Origin: Colwellia_A sp047621305
Lineage (GTDB): Bacteria; Pseudomonadota; Gammaproteobacteria; Enterobacterales; Alteromonadaceae
Reading direction: 5' to 3'
DNA length: 64,000 nucleotides
Assembly (NCBI GenBank): GCA_047621305.1
Contig: JBLHNB010000006.1
Coordinates: 44,963 to 108,962, forward strand
This document shows, in pieces, positions 1 through 9,360 of this stretch. Position 1 is the stretch's first letter. Each line of letters opens with the position of its first letter. The notes beneath the pieces were generated by a model. That model saw only the letters and a program-made list of their open reading frames with translations, did no database searches and had not been told where the DNA came from. A program made the translations under genes and the position numbers.

Positions 1-1
1 A

Positions 2-199
2 ACTCGACCTGACATATTTGCGCAAATGGCTGATTATCGCAAACGTTTATTAACTGCCATTATTAGTGGTCAGCCACAGAAAGCTTGGGGGGCAAGTCAT
101 CGTCATCTCGCTTTTATTGAAGAAACGTTATTAAAAATGACCCAAGAAAATAGTCGTATGGAAAGGTCAATGCGTCGCATGCAACGTAGTGAATATTAG
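2..199 (+). CDS. pdhR: Pyruvate dehydrogenase complex repressor PdhR, C-terminal end (partial)
   Basis: The last 65 codons of a reading frame that enters from the left edge and stops at TAG 197-199. The peptide (TRPDIFAQMADYRKR... ending RRMQRSEY) resembles the end of the helical FCD ligand-binding domain of GntR/FadR-type regulators. In Gammaproteobacteria PdhR senses pyruvate and represses the aceEF-lpdA genes, which is exactly what follows on the same strand, so the context supports the name. The DNA-binding domain lies outside the window. I could not find a convincing PdhR operator in the following 200 bases. Confidence 0.8.
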   Translation, partial: TRPDIFAQMADYRKRLLTAIISGQPQKAWGASHRHLAFIEETLLKMTQENSRMERSMRRMQRSEY

Positions 200-300
200 T
201 TGTAAAGGCTGTAAATATTAAGAAAAATTAAAGTGACTTTGAAGAATAATAAAAGAATGGGTCTATTTTTAAAGACATTAGATTAAGCAACAAATTAAAT

Positions 301-335
301 AATACTAAATACTAAATACTAAATACTAAATACTA
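301..335. repeat. Five perfect tandem copies of the heptamer AATACTA
   Basis: Five head-to-tail copies of AATACTA (301-307 to 329-335) followed by a partial AAT, in the pdhR-aceE gap, about 70 bases before the aceE start. It is a simple-sequence array, probably variable in copy number by slippage. It lies where the aceE promoter or leader should be, so copy number might change promoter spacing or leader length. That effect is inference. Confidence 0.9.
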
Positions 336-405
336 AATTTTAACTCTTAACTTTAGCTTACAAAAAGTGATGTGAAGTTAACTAACTACTGGAGACTAAG
401 TAATT

Positions 406-3093
406 ATGTCTGAACTCCCAAATATTGATTTAGATTCACAGGAAACCCAAGAGTGGTTAGAGTCTATGGATTCTATTTTGGAAAACGAAGGCCCAGATCG
501 TGCGCACTTCATTCTAGAAAAATTAATTGATCGTGCTCGTCGCAGTGGCACTCATTTACCGTTTGATGCTAAGACAGCTTACGTAAATACTATTCCTCCA
601 GGGCAAGAGCCAAATATGCCTGGTGACCAAACAATGGAATCACGTATTCGTGCTGCTGTACGTTGGAATGCTTTGGTATTAGTGCTGAGAGCGTCTAAAA
701 AAGATCTTGACCTTGGTGGTCATATCGGTAGTTTTGCATCGTCTTCAACACTTTATGATGTGGGCTTTAACCACTTTTTTAAAGCAGCGACAGTAAAAGA
801 TGGCGGTGACTTTATTTTTGCACAAGGTCATATTTCTCCAGGAATTTATGCTCGTGCCTTTATGGAAGGGCGTTTAACTGAAGAGCAAATGAATAACTTC
901 CGTCAAGAATGTGATGGCAAAGGGTTATCTTCATATCCACATCCTCATTTAATGAAAGATTTTTGGCAGTTCCCAACGGTTTCTATGGGCTTAGGTCCAT
1001 TGCAAGCTATTTACACTGCACGTTTCTTAAAATACTTAACTGACCGCGGCATTAAAGACTGCTCAGGACAACGTGTTTACTGTTTCCTAGGTGACGGTGA
1101 AACTGATGAGCCAGAGTCATTAGGAGCTATCGGTTTAGCTTCTCGTGAAGGGCTAGACAACTTAACGTTTATTGTTAACTGTAATTTACAGCGTTTAGAT
1201 GGCCCTGTTCGTGGTAACGGTAAAATTATCCAAGAACTTGAAGGTACTTTCCGTGGCGCAGGCTGGGAAGTGGTGAAAGTTATTTGGGGCTCTTACTGGG
1301 ATTCACTGATTGCTCGTGATACTTCAGGTAAGTTACTACAGTTAATGAACGAAACAGTAGACGGTGAATACCAAAACTGTAAAGCAAAAGGCGGTAAGTA
1401 CACGCGCGAAAACTTTTTTAACAAGTACCCTGAAACTAAAGCTATGGTGGCTAACATGTCAGATGAAGATATCTGGCGTTTGAACCGTGGTGGTCATGAT
1501 CCCGTTAAAGTCTTTGCTGCTTATGAAAAAGCCATGAGCACTAAAGGGCGTCCAACCGTTATCCTTGCTAAAACAGTCAAAGGTTTTGGTTTAGGTGCGT
1601 CAGGCGAAGCATTAAACATCGCGCACAATGTTAAAAAAATGGATATTGATTCAATTAAGCATTACCGTGATCGTTTCAACATCCCTGTAAGTGATGATGA
1701 AATTGCTGACTTACCTTTTTACAAGTTTCCTGAAGACAGCGAAGAATACAAATACATGAAAGCGCGTCGTGAAGCGTTAGGTGGCTCATTACCGGCGCGT
1801 CGTGTGCAAGCAGATGAAACGTTAGAAATTCCGCCACTTAAAGTGTTTGATGCAATATTAAAAGGCAGTGGTGATCGTGAAGTTTCATCAACAATGACCT
1901 TTGTTCGTGTCTTAAATGCACTATTGAAAGATAAAAAAATTGGTAAACGTATTGTGCCCATTATTCCTGATGAAGCGCGTACTTTTGGTATGGAAGGTTT
2001 ATTCCGCCAAGTGGGTATTTACGCTAATGAAGGACAAAAATATGTTCCTCAAGATGCTGATCAAGTTGCTTATTATCGTGAAGATAAAAAAGGTCAGGTT
2101 TTGCAAGAAGGTATCAACGAATTAGGCGCTATGGCCTCTTGGGTTGCTGCGGGTACGTCTTATTCAACCTGTAACGCCACAACGATTCCTTTCTACATTT
2201 ATTATTCTATGTTTGGTTTCCAACGTGTTGGTGATTTAGCATGGGCCGCGGGTGATAGCCAAGCACGTGGTTTCTTATTAGGTGCTACTGCCGGTCGTAC
2301 CACATTGAATGGTGAAGGTTTACAACATCAAGACGGTCATTCACATGTACAAGCAGGTTTAATTCCAAATTGTGTAACTTACGACCCAACTTATGGTTAT
2401 GAAGTTGCCGTGATTGTTCGTGATGGTTTACGTCGTATGTATGAAGAGAATGAAAATATTTTCTACTACCTAACGTTGATGAACGAGAACTACAAACATC
2501 CCGCAATGCCAGAAACGAAAGATGTTGCGGATCAAATTATCAAAGGTATTTATAAGCTTGAAAGCGTTGCAGCGAAGAAAACAGCGAAAAAAGCAAATAT
2601 TAACGTGCAATTGATGGGCTCAGGTACAATTTTAGAGAAAGTACGAGAAGCTGCGCAAATTCTTAGTGCAGATTACGGTATTTCAAGTGATGTTTATTCA
2701 GTAACATCATTCAACGAATTAGCCCGTGACGGACAAGATGTAGCACGTTGGAATATGCTTCACCCAGAAAGTAAACAAAAACAAGCTTACATTTCTACGG
2801 TTATTACCAAAGAAAATGGTCCAGCGATTGCTGCAACGGATTACATTAAAAACTATTCTGAACAAGTTCGTGCTTATGTAAATACTGAGTATCGTTGTTT
2901 AGGTACTGATGGTTTTGGTCGCAGTGATAGTCGCGCTAATTTACGAACTCACTTTGAGGTTAATGCTGCTTATGTTGCTGTCGCTGCATTATTTGAATTA
3001 GCAAACCGTGGTGATATTGAACACTCAGTCGTTAGTAAAGCAATTAAACGCTTTAATATTGATACTGAAAAACTTAATCCACTTTACGCATAA
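406..3093 (+). CDS. aceE: Pyruvate dehydrogenase E1 component (homodimeric type)
   Basis: Thiamine-diphosphate enzyme that decarboxylates pyruvate and transfers the acetyl group to the lipoyl arm of E2, in the cytoplasmic pyruvate dehydrogenase complex. The 895-residue length fits the single-chain E1 of Gammaproteobacteria (E. coli AceE 887). The ThDP-binding motif begins at GDGE near residue 230 and ends near IVNCN about 30 residues later. The typical AceE start (ELPNIDLDSQETQEWLESMD) is intact. A GGAG ribosome site stands about 10 bases before the ATG. It is the first gene of aceE-aceF, 18 bases ahead of aceF, with pdhR upstream, so control by pyruvate through PdhR is likely. No defects seen. 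Confidence 0.97.
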   Translation: MSELPNIDLDSQETQEWLESMDSILENEGPDRAHFILEKLIDRARRSGTHLPFDAKTAYVNTIPPGQEPNMPGDQTMESRIRAAVRWNALVLVLRASKKDLDLGGHIGSFASSSTLYDVGFNHFFKAATVKDGGDFIFAQGHISPGIYARAFMEGRLTEEQMNNFRQECDGKGLSSYPHPHLMKDFWQFPTVSMGLGPLQAIYTARFLKYLTDRGIKDCSGQRVYCFLGDGETDEPESLGAIGLASREGLDNLTFIVNCNLQRLDGPVRGNGKIIQELEGTFRGAGWEVVKVIWGSYWDSLIARDTSGKLLQLMNETVDGEYQNCKAKGGKYTRENFFNKYPETKAMVANMSDEDIWRLNRGGHDPVKVFAAYEKAMSTKGRPTVILAKTVKGFGLGASGEALNIAHNVKKMDIDSIKHYRDRFNIPVSDDEIADLPFYKFPEDSEEYKYMKARREALGGSLPARRVQADETLEIPPLKVFDAILKGSGDREVSSTMTFVRVLNALLKDKKIGKRIVPIIPDEARTFGMEGLFRQVGIYANEGQKYVPQDADQVAYYREDKKGQVLQEGINELGAMASWVAAGTSYSTCNATTIPFYIYYSMFGFQRVGDLAWAAGDSQARGFLLGATAGRTTLNGEGLQHQDGHSHVQAGLIPNCVTYDPTYGYEVAVIVRDGLRRMYEENENIFYYLTLMNENYKHPAMPETKDVADQIIKGIYKLESVAAKKTAKKANINVQLMGSGTILEKVREAAQILSADYGISSDVYSVTSFNELARDGQDVARWNMLHPESKQKQAYISTVITKENGPAIAATDYIKNYSEQVRAYVNTEYRCLGTDGFGRSDSRANLRTHFEVNAAYVAVAALFELANRGDIEHSVVSKAIKRFNIDTEKLNPLYA

Positions 3094-3111
3094 CAGGCAC
3101 GGAGAATTATT

Positions 3112-4773
3112 ATGTCAGATAATCAAAAAATTCTAGTCCCTGATGTGGGTGGCGATGAAGTTGAAATTATTGAAATATGTTTTGCTGTTGGCGATGCCAT
3201 TGAAGCAGATGAAGGTATTGTTACGGTAGAAACCGACAAAGCCTCTATGGATATTCCTGCTCCGTTTGCAGGGAAGTTAACTTCATTATTAGTGAGTGTT
3301 GGTGACAAAATCAAAGAAGGTGATGTTATTGCTGAAATGGAAAGTGCAGAACTGACATCATCTGAAAATACAGAAGAGGCTGCACCCGTTGCCGCGTCAG
3401 TAGCTGTTGCTGCTGACGTTACTCCTGCTCCCGCTGTTGTAGAAACAGCCGTTGTCTCGGAGGCCGTTAAAAGCGAAATAATTGATATTGTTGTTCCTGA
3501 TATCGGTGAAGACGGCGAAGTAGAAGTGATTGACGTACTAGTGAATGTTGGTGATGTCATTGATGTTGAAGATGGTTTGATCACGCTAGAAACTGATAAA
3601 GCAACGATGGACGTACCGTCATCACATGCAGGTACAGTGAAAGAGGTTTTTATTACTGTTGGTGATAAAGTTAAACAAGGCTCAGTTGTTATTAAACTTG
3701 AAACGTCAAATGGCGCTGCGGGTGAACAACCTCTAGCTCCAGCTGCAGAAAAAGTAACAGATGCGCCAAAATCAGCACCAACTCCAGCCGTTAAAAGTGC
3801 ACCCGTGCCGCATCATCCACAAGCTGGAAAAATTGCGTCATCAGGGAGTATTTATACGTCACCATCAATTCGTCGTACGGCACGTGAATTTGGCGTTGAT
3901 TTAGCCTTAGTCAAAGGGTCAGGTAACAAAGGTCGTATTTTAAAAGAAGATGTACAATCTTATGTTAAATATGAACTTTCTCGTCCAAAAGCTAATGCGG
4001 GTAGTTCAGTTGCTGCTGGTGAAGGTGGTTTACAAGTTGTTAGCGCTAAAAGCATCGACTTTTCTAAATTTGGTGAAATTGAAACGAAAGCGTTAACCCG
4101 TATTCAAAAAATATCAGGACCATTTTTACATCGTAATTGGGTAACTATTCCACATGTTACTCAATTTGATGAAGCTGATATCACTAATGTTGAAGCATTT
4201 CGTAAAGAACAAAATGTTATTTGCGAAAAGAAAAAACTCGGTTTTAAAATCACGCCGTTAGTTTTTATCTTAAAAGCGGTAGCGGATGCTTTACGTGCCT
4301 TCCCAACGTTTAACTCAAGCTTAAGTGAAGACGGTGAAAGTTTAATTTTGAAGAAATACATTCACATCGGTGTTGCAGTAGATACGCCTAATGGCTTAGT
4401 TGTTCCCGTGGTACGTGATGTTGATCAAAAAGGCATTCATCAATTATCCCGTGAGCTGTTAGAAATAAGCATTAAAGCACGTGATGGCAAACTAAAAGCG
4501 GCTGATATGCAAGGTGGTTGTTTTACCATTTCAAGTCTTGGTGGTATTGGTGGTACGGCTTTTACACCGATAGTTAATGCGCCTGAAGTAGCTATATTAG
4601 GTGTTTCTAAATCTGAAATGAAACCTAAATGGAATGGTAAGGATTTTGATCCTAAACTTATGTTGCCATTATCAATGTCATACGATCATCGTGTAATTGA
4701 TGGTGCCTTGGCCGCACGATTTACGGTGCATTTATCTAGTGTGATGTCAGATATTAGACAATTAATTTTATAG
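3112..4773 (+). CDS. aceF: Pyruvate dehydrogenase E2, dihydrolipoamide acetyltransferase
   Basis: Core subunit of the pyruvate dehydrogenase complex; it passes the acetyl group from lipoyl-lysine to CoA. Domain order is two lipoyl domains (lipoylated lysines in ETDKASMD near residue 43 and ETDKATMD near residue 163), Ala/Pro-rich flexible linkers, a peripheral-subunit-binding domain around residues 245-285, and a catalytic acetyltransferase domain with HRVIDG near residue 526. E. coli AceF has three lipoyl domains in 630 residues; this 553-residue form has two, which is common in other Proteobacteria. ATG with GGAG close upstream, directly after aceE. Confidence 0.97.
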   Translation: MSDNQKILVPDVGGDEVEIIEICFAVGDAIEADEGIVTVETDKASMDIPAPFAGKLTSLLVSVGDKIKEGDVIAEMESAELTSSENTEEAAPVAASVAVAADVTPAPAVVETAVVSEAVKSEIIDIVVPDIGEDGEVEVIDVLVNVGDVIDVEDGLITLETDKATMDVPSSHAGTVKEVFITVGDKVKQGSVVIKLETSNGAAGEQPLAPAAEKVTDAPKSAPTPAVKSAPVPHHPQAGKIASSGSIYTSPSIRRTAREFGVDLALVKGSGNKGRILKEDVQSYVKYELSRPKANAGSSVAAGEGGLQVVSAKSIDFSKFGEIETKALTRIQKISGPFLHRNWVTIPHVTQFDEADITNVEAFRKEQNVICEKKKLGFKITPLVFILKAVADALRAFPTFNSSLSEDGESLILKKYIHIGVAVDTPNGLVVPVVRDVDQKGIHQLSRELLEISIKARDGKLKAADMQGGCFTISSLGGIGGTAFTPIVNAPEVAILGVSKSEMKPKWNGKDFDPKLMLPLSMSYDHRVIDGALAARFTVHLSSVMSDIRQLIL

Positions 4774-4809
4774 TCGTGTAGATAGAGACGACGTTGTGAG
4801 TCTCGACAT

Positions 4810-4836
4810 TTGTTGAGGTACACCTCTAGTTATAAT
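4810..4836 (+). promoter_or_regulatory. Candidate lpdA promoter with a small palindrome
   Basis: In the 189-base aceF-lpdA gap there is a consensus -10 hexamer TATAAT (4831-4836) with a weak -35 TTGTTG (4810-4815), spacer 15. Between them is the palindrome GAGGT-AC-ACCTC (4815-4826). In E. coli lpd also has its own promoter because it serves several dehydrogenase complexes. Motif reading only. Confidence 0.35.
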
Positions 4837-4962
4837 TAATGTTGGCGATTTTTTTCTACAGAGAGTAAAATTGCCGACAGAATTATTAATAATCAAACAA
4901 CAAGCAAATGATGTAAATTAACCATTAATTTCATCATTATAAAAAACAAATTTGAGGTAAGC

Positions 4963-6393
4963 ATGAGTAACGAAATTAAAACTCAAGTAGTAATTTTAGG
5001 TGCAGGCCCAGGCGGTTATTCAGCAGCATTTCGTGCAGCTGATTTAGGTCTAGATGTAGTATTAGTAGAAAGTCGTGCAACATTAGGCGGTGTCTGTTTA
5101 AACGTGGGTTGTATTCCATCAAAAGCATTATTGCATGTAGCTAAAGTTATTGACGATGCTGCGGCAATGGCTTCTCATGGTGTTACTTTTGGTGCACCTC
5201 AAATCGACTTAGACAAAATTCGTGACTGGAAAAACAGCGTAGTTGGTCAGTTAACGGGTGGTTTAAGCGGTATGTCTAAAGCACGTAAAGTTGAAACTAT
5301 TACTGGTTTTGGTAAATTTACTTCTGATAAAACAATCGAAGTTGAAGGCGCTGACGGAAAAACGACGATCACTTTTGATAATGCAATTATTGCTTGTGGC
5401 TCTTCTGTTATCGATTTACCTTTCATTCCAAATGACGACCCACGTGTTATTGATTCAACTGGCGCGCTAGAACTTGAAGATATTCCTGGTGAAATGCTTG
5501 TATTGGGTGGTGGTATTATCGGTTTAGAAATGGGGACGGTATACCGGGCTTTAGGCTCTAATGTTTCAGTGGTAGAGTTTGCTGATCAACTTGTACCAGC
5601 GGCTGATAAAGACATAGTTAAAATTTACACTAACTACAACAAGAATAAATTCAACATTATGTTGTCTACTAAAGTTGTTGGCGTTGAAGCAAAAGATGAC
5701 GGTTTATACGTTACTTTTGAAGGTAAAAAAGCACCAGCAGAACCCGTGCGTTACGACAAAATTTTAGTTGCTGTTGGCCGCAAACCCAATGGTCATTTAG
5801 TTGCTGCTGACAAAGCAGGCGTAAATGTTGATGAACGTGGTTTTATCAATGTTTCAAATGAATTACGTACTAACGTAAGTAATATTTTTGCTATTGGTGA
5901 TGTTGTTGGTCAACCTATGCTTGCTCATAAAGCGGTGCATGAAGCACATGTTGCTGCTGAAGTTATTGCGGGTAAGAAACATGTATTTGACCCACGTTGT
6001 ATCCCTTCTGTTGCTTATACTGATCCAGAAATGGCTTGGGTTGGTATTACAGAACGTGAAGCGAAAGAGCAAGGTTTAAACGTTGAAGTTTCTAATTTCC
6101 CTTGGGCTGCTTCTGGTCGTGCTATTGCTTCTGCACGTACTGAAGGTAAAACCAAAATGATCTTCGAAAAAGAAACAGGTCGTGTTCTTGGTGGTGCTAT
6201 CGTAGGTATCAACGCTGGCGAAATGCTGGGCGAGATTTGTCTAGCGGTTGAAATGGGCGCAGATGCTGAAGATGTGGGTTTAACGATTCATGCTCACCCA
6301 ACGTTAAACGAGTCTATTGGTTTAGCCGCAGAGATTTTTGAAGGTTCAATCACTGATTTACCTAACGCTAAAGCAGTAAAGAAAAAGAAGTAA
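4963..6393 (+). CDS. lpdA: Dihydrolipoamide dehydrogenase (E3)
   Basis: FAD flavoprotein that reoxidises dihydrolipoamide with NAD+ for the pyruvate and 2-oxoglutarate dehydrogenase complexes and glycine cleavage. Visible features: N-terminal FAD-binding GAGPGGY, the redox disulfide in GGVCLNVGCIPSK (cysteines near residues 45 and 50), a second dinucleotide-binding GGGIIGLEMG for NAD, and the C-terminal HAHPTLNE with the catalytic His-Glu pair near 445-450. The 476-residue length matches E. coli Lpd (474). The start ATG has GAGG a few bases upstream. The 189-base gap after aceF and a possible own promoter suggest partly independent expression. Confidence 0.97.
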   Translation: MSNEIKTQVVILGAGPGGYSAAFRAADLGLDVVLVESRATLGGVCLNVGCIPSKALLHVAKVIDDAAAMASHGVTFGAPQIDLDKIRDWKNSVVGQLTGGLSGMSKARKVETITGFGKFTSDKTIEVEGADGKTTITFDNAIIACGSSVIDLPFIPNDDPRVIDSTGALELEDIPGEMLVLGGGIIGLEMGTVYRALGSNVSVVEFADQLVPAADKDIVKIYTNYNKNKFNIMLSTKVVGVEAKDDGLYVTFEGKKAPAEPVRYDKILVAVGRKPNGHLVAADKAGVNVDERGFINVSNELRTNVSNIFAIGDVVGQPMLAHKAVHEAHVAAEVIAGKKHVFDPRCIPSVAYTDPEMAWVGITEREAKEQGLNVEVSNFPWAASGRAIASARTEGKTKMIFEKETGRVLGGAIVGINAGEMLGEICLAVEMGADAEDVGLTIHAHPTLNESIGLAAEIFEGSITDLPNAKAVKKKK

Positions 6394-6452
6394 AGCTTAA
6401 CTAATTAAGAAAAAATACCAGTAGGATAAACATCAGCCTACTCATTTATAAG

Positions 6453-6482
6453 AAAGCCAGTTACTACGTAACTGGCTTTTAT
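6453..6482 (+). terminator. Rho-independent terminator after lpdA
   Basis: Perfect 12-base-pair stem AAAGCCAGTTAC / GTAACTGGCTTT (6453-6464 and 6468-6479) with a 3-base loop, followed by a short T-run. It is placed between convergent lpdA (+) and the GGDEF gene (-), so it may serve both strands. Confidence 0.85.
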
Positions 6483-6565
6483 GTACAGGACGTACGGTCA
6501 GTTTTTTAGTTGATCATTACAGTTATTATTTAGTGTATGCATTCACAAGTTTGAATGGCAAAGAG

Positions 6566-8422
6566 CTAATGACTGACTAACCGATTGCGACCTGATTCTT
6601 TGGCTTCATATAATGCGGTATCAGCATCAATAATGTAGTCTGTTATGGTTTTGTCATTTGCAGAACTATCAGTAAAACTCAAGCCAAAACTAGCACTAAT
6701 AGGTTGATGAACCCCGATAGTGTCGGTATTGTATTTGTGTATTTCTTCTCTAAGTGTATTTAATTTATCTATTGCTAATTGTTTAGTGTCAGCAACAATT
6801 ATGATCAGAAATTCTTCACCACCCATGCGGCAAAAGATGTCATCTTTCGATAATAAAGCCTTAGTTGTTGTTACTGTCGCTTGAATAACTTTATCGCCAA
6901 TATCATGTCCGTAGGTATCGTTAATCGTTTTAAAACGGTCAAGATCCATCATTGCAATGCCAATCACATGTTTACTACCTTTATCTCTGTTTTTTCTTAA
7001 AATGTTTTTGGCTTTTTCCAAGCCAGCTCGACGGTTATTTATACCCGTTAGACTATCTGTATTGGCAAGCAGCCTAACTTTTCTAAGTAACGAGACTAAC
7101 CAAATAACTAAGATTGAAAAAAGTGCTATGAGCAGGGAGGAAACATACAAATAGTTATTTTTGGTGACTATAATTTCATTGGAAACAGAGAGTTTTTGTT
7201 GGTGAGATATATTACTTTCTGCTAAAGCATCTAGTACTTTTATTTGTTCATCGGCGTTAGCAACAATATGAGCACGCTCTACACGTTTTTGTCCTTGTTG
7301 ATCATCAAAGTTGACTACACGATTAATGAGCCTTTTGGTGCTCTTATAAAGTTCATTAAGGTCGCGACGTTGATACAAAAGGTCTATTTTTACATTGTCG
7401 ATATCAAATAAGCCAAGGTGGTCATTTTTTTTAAGATAGATTTTTTCTGCTTGTGCTATTAATTCCGTTGCTTGATTGAATTCTCCTGTTTTAATCAGAG
7501 CTTTTGCCAATAATACACGAATAGCAACGGCTTCAGGCTCAGCAGCTAAAATAATATGAGCATTTCGAATCGTTTCCTTAAAATCACCAATTTCGTAGCT
7601 AATAAATGCGAGATTTGAAATGATACCTAAATATTGATCATGACGGTTATCAACTGTACCGTCTTCTATGAGTTGTTTTAAATGTTTATAAGCTTTAGCT
7701 GGCTGACCTTCAATGGCGAGTATTCGGGACTCAAATTTAACTACCGTAATTGAAATACTATTTATATTTAGCTTTTTTGCTTCATCTATAACAGCGGCTA
7801 ATGTTTTTTTTGCCCCCGCAATGTTCCCCATATTGATGTAAAGTTCTGTGATTTGGTAGTACATCTCTAGTGCATAATAGTACTCTTCAAGTTGCAACCA
7901 TTCGTTTCTATTTTGTAGTGCTGTATCTAAGGCTAAATCGGTAATACCTTTAAAAAGATAGGCGTAATGTAGCACTCTATTGAAATATGCTTTTAATCTA
8001 GTGTTATTACTCGCCGTTACTGCTTGCTCAATACGCTCTAAGCTGGACAATAATGCATTGTATTTATTGGAAGTGATGTATAAACCTGTTTCTAAAAGCT
8101 GTTGCCATTCGTGGCTATTTGCAATATCACTTGATAACAATAGCTGTGATTGTGATAAGACCTCTTTAGCCAAACCATGGTTAAAGTTTAATATCGCAGT
8201 ATCCATGCTTAGAAATAGCCAGCGTATTATTTGATATTCACTGGCAGAGCTCATTTGTGGGTGTAACTCTCTAAGCAATGGTATTGCAGATTTTACATCG
8301 TTATTAAGTAAATGCTCAGCATGGTTTAACTCTTCAGTTAATGTTTTGGCATTAGCCAATAACTGAAAGAAGGTAAAAAGTAATACAATAAAATACTTAT
8401 AGATATTTATAGTTTTTGTCAT
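6566..8422 (-). CDS. Diguanylate cyclase with periplasmic helical-repeat sensor region
   Basis: Membrane GGDEF protein of 618 residues, predicted to make cyclic di-GMP from two GTP. It has an N-terminal signal or anchor segment (residues about 8-25), a long helical region of TPR-like repeats that should lie in the periplasm, one transmembrane helix near 423-445, then a C-terminal GGDEF domain with the active-site variant GGEEF near residue 530. The RxxD inhibitory site that often precedes GGDEF reads SKDD here, so product inhibition at that site is probably absent. A single-gene unit, convergent with lpdA. The signal sensed by the repeat region cannot be told from the sequence. Confidence 0.9.
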   Translation of the reverse strand: MTKTINIYKYFIVLLFTFFQLLANAKTLTEELNHAEHLLNNDVKSAIPLLRELHPQMSSASEYQIIRWLFLSMDTAILNFNHGLAKEVLSQSQLLLSSDIANSHEWQQLLETGLYITSNKYNALLSSLERIEQAVTASNNTRLKAYFNRVLHYAYLFKGITDLALDTALQNRNEWLQLEEYYYALEMYYQITELYINMGNIAGAKKTLAAVIDEAKKLNINSISITVVKFESRILAIEGQPAKAYKHLKQLIEDGTVDNRHDQYLGIISNLAFISYEIGDFKETIRNAHIILAAEPEAVAIRVLLAKALIKTGEFNQATELIAQAEKIYLKKNDHLGLFDIDNVKIDLLYQRRDLNELYKSTKRLINRVVNFDDQQGQKRVERAHIVANADEQIKVLDALAESNISHQQKLSVSNEIIVTKNNYLYVSSLLIALFSILVIWLVSLLRKVRLLANTDSLTGINNRRAGLEKAKNILRKNRDKGSKHVIGIAMMDLDRFKTINDTYGHDIGDKVIQATVTTTKALLSKDDIFCRMGGEEFLIIIVADTKQLAIDKLNTLREEIHKYNTDTIGVHQPISASFGLSFTDSSANDKTITDYIIDADTALYEAKESGRNRLVSH

Positions 8423-8522
8423 GCTTTTATATCGTTTATATATTATATAATGGCGTTATTGTTGATAACGTTAGTATAGTTTAACTTTATTGTATATTTA
8501 TATTATTTGTTAAGGAAAATAT

Positions 8523-8741
8523 GTGTTAGCAGATCAAAAAGTGTTAAGTGAAGCTATTAACCAAACCATGCCTTTTGGTAAATATGCGGGGCGAAAATTA
8601 TTGCAATTACCTGAACCTTATCTAGTTTGGTTTAATAGTAAAGGATTTCCAGAGGGAAAGTTAGGTCAGCAATTGGCCTTAATGTATGAAGTTAAGCTCA
8701 ATGGTTTAGAAGAGATGCTTCAGCCCCTTTTGAAGAGGTAG
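8523..8741 (+). CDS. DUF3820 family small protein
   Basis: A 72-residue soluble protein with the family signature MPFGKYAGRKLLQLPEPYLVWF in its first half, typical of DUF3820, a small conserved family without an assigned biochemical role. The start is GTG with AAGGA (8512-8516) about 6 bases upstream; the ATG two bases earlier is immediately closed by a stop and cannot be used. The gene is divergent from the GGDEF gene and stands alone. Function unknown. Confidence 0.8.
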   Translation: MLADQKVLSEAINQTMPFGKYAGRKLLQLPEPYLVWFNSKGFPEGKLGQQLALMYEVKLNGLEEMLQPLLKR

Positions 8742-9080
8742 TCAATTTCTCTCAGTACAAATAAGTGCCAATACACAAATAATGTTGTGAATACGTCAGT
8801 ATAAAAATTTATTAGGCGGTTATTAAATTAATTTGTCATAATAATTTCGTTTTTATTATGCTTAGATATATAGCGGAACGCTAACAAACTGTTTTGTTTG
8901 AAATAACCAAAAACGTTGTTTTAATTTATTATTATTTACTGTTTTAGTGACCTCGTTTTACGTATTTATCACTTGCTTTACCTCTGGAATTATTTTTAAA
9001 TACATTGTCGACTGTAGTTAAGTTTCGACCGCTAGATAAAGTTTATATTTTAATTATCAAATGGTTAAGAGGTTAAGTTC
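8742..9080. other. Non-coding stretch before rmf
   Basis: About 340 bases without a gene, very AT-rich. It holds two small adjacent inverted repeats, TAGCG-GAA-CGCTA (8871-8883) and CAAAC-N6-GTTTG (8885-8900). It should contain the rmf promoter, which in E. coli responds to growth rate and stringent control, but I cannot assign hexamers with confidence. Confidence 0.5.
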
Positions 9081-9254
9081 ATGAGAAGACAGAAAAGAGA
9101 TAGATTAGGAAGAGCACATTCAAATGGTTATCAAGCAGGCCTAGCCGGCAAAGCAAAAGAAAAATGTCCATACCAAAATATAAGTGCTAAATCAGAATGG
9201 CTAGGGGGTTGGCGTGAAGCGTTAACCGATAGAAATACGGGGCTATTTAAATAG
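9081..9254 (+). CDS. rmf: Ribosome modulation factor
   Basis: A 57-residue basic protein that aligns along its whole length with E. coli Rmf: MRRQKRDRLGRAH, then GYQAGLAG, then CPYQ, then WLGGWREA. Rmf binds the 30S subunit in stationary phase and pairs 70S ribosomes into inactive 100S dimers. ATG at 9081 with AAGAGG (9067-9072) upstream; stop TAG at 9252-9254. E. coli Rmf is 55 residues, so the length is right. It is an isolated gene, convergent with moeB. Identification is from direct reading and is strong. Confidence 0.95.
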   Translation: MRRQKRDRLGRAHSNGYQAGLAGKAKEKCPYQNISAKSEWLGGWREALTDRNTGLFK

Positions 9255-9326
9255 ATAAACAACTAAAAACGTTAGACCCTAAAAATGTTAGAACAGAGTT
9301 ATATATAGTTAGAACGTAGCAAAAAT

Positions 9327-9358
9327 AAGGCCTTTATTTCTTATAGATTAAAGGCCTT
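9327..9358 (-). terminator. Terminator of the moa-mod-moeB operon
   Basis: Stem AAGGCCTTTA / TAAAGGCCTT (9327-9336 and 9349-9358), 12-base loop. Read on the minus strand it is followed by a T-rich run (TTATTTTT) directly after the moeB stop codon. It may also stop rmf transcription on the plus strand, though the T-run there is poorer. Confidence 0.75.
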
Positions 9359-9360
9359 TA

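Noticed and set aside
301..335. Repeat array considered as a CRISPR
   Set aside because: Units are 7 bases with no spacers; it is a simple tandem repeat.
200..405. PdhR operator before aceE
   Set aside because: No sequence close to AATTGGTnnnACCAATT was found in the gap.
3123..3584. A 153-codon open frame on the strand opposite aceF
   Set aside because: It mirrors the Ala/Val/Glu-rich lipoyl domains; composition is Ser/Thr-rich low complexity and no ribosome site is present.
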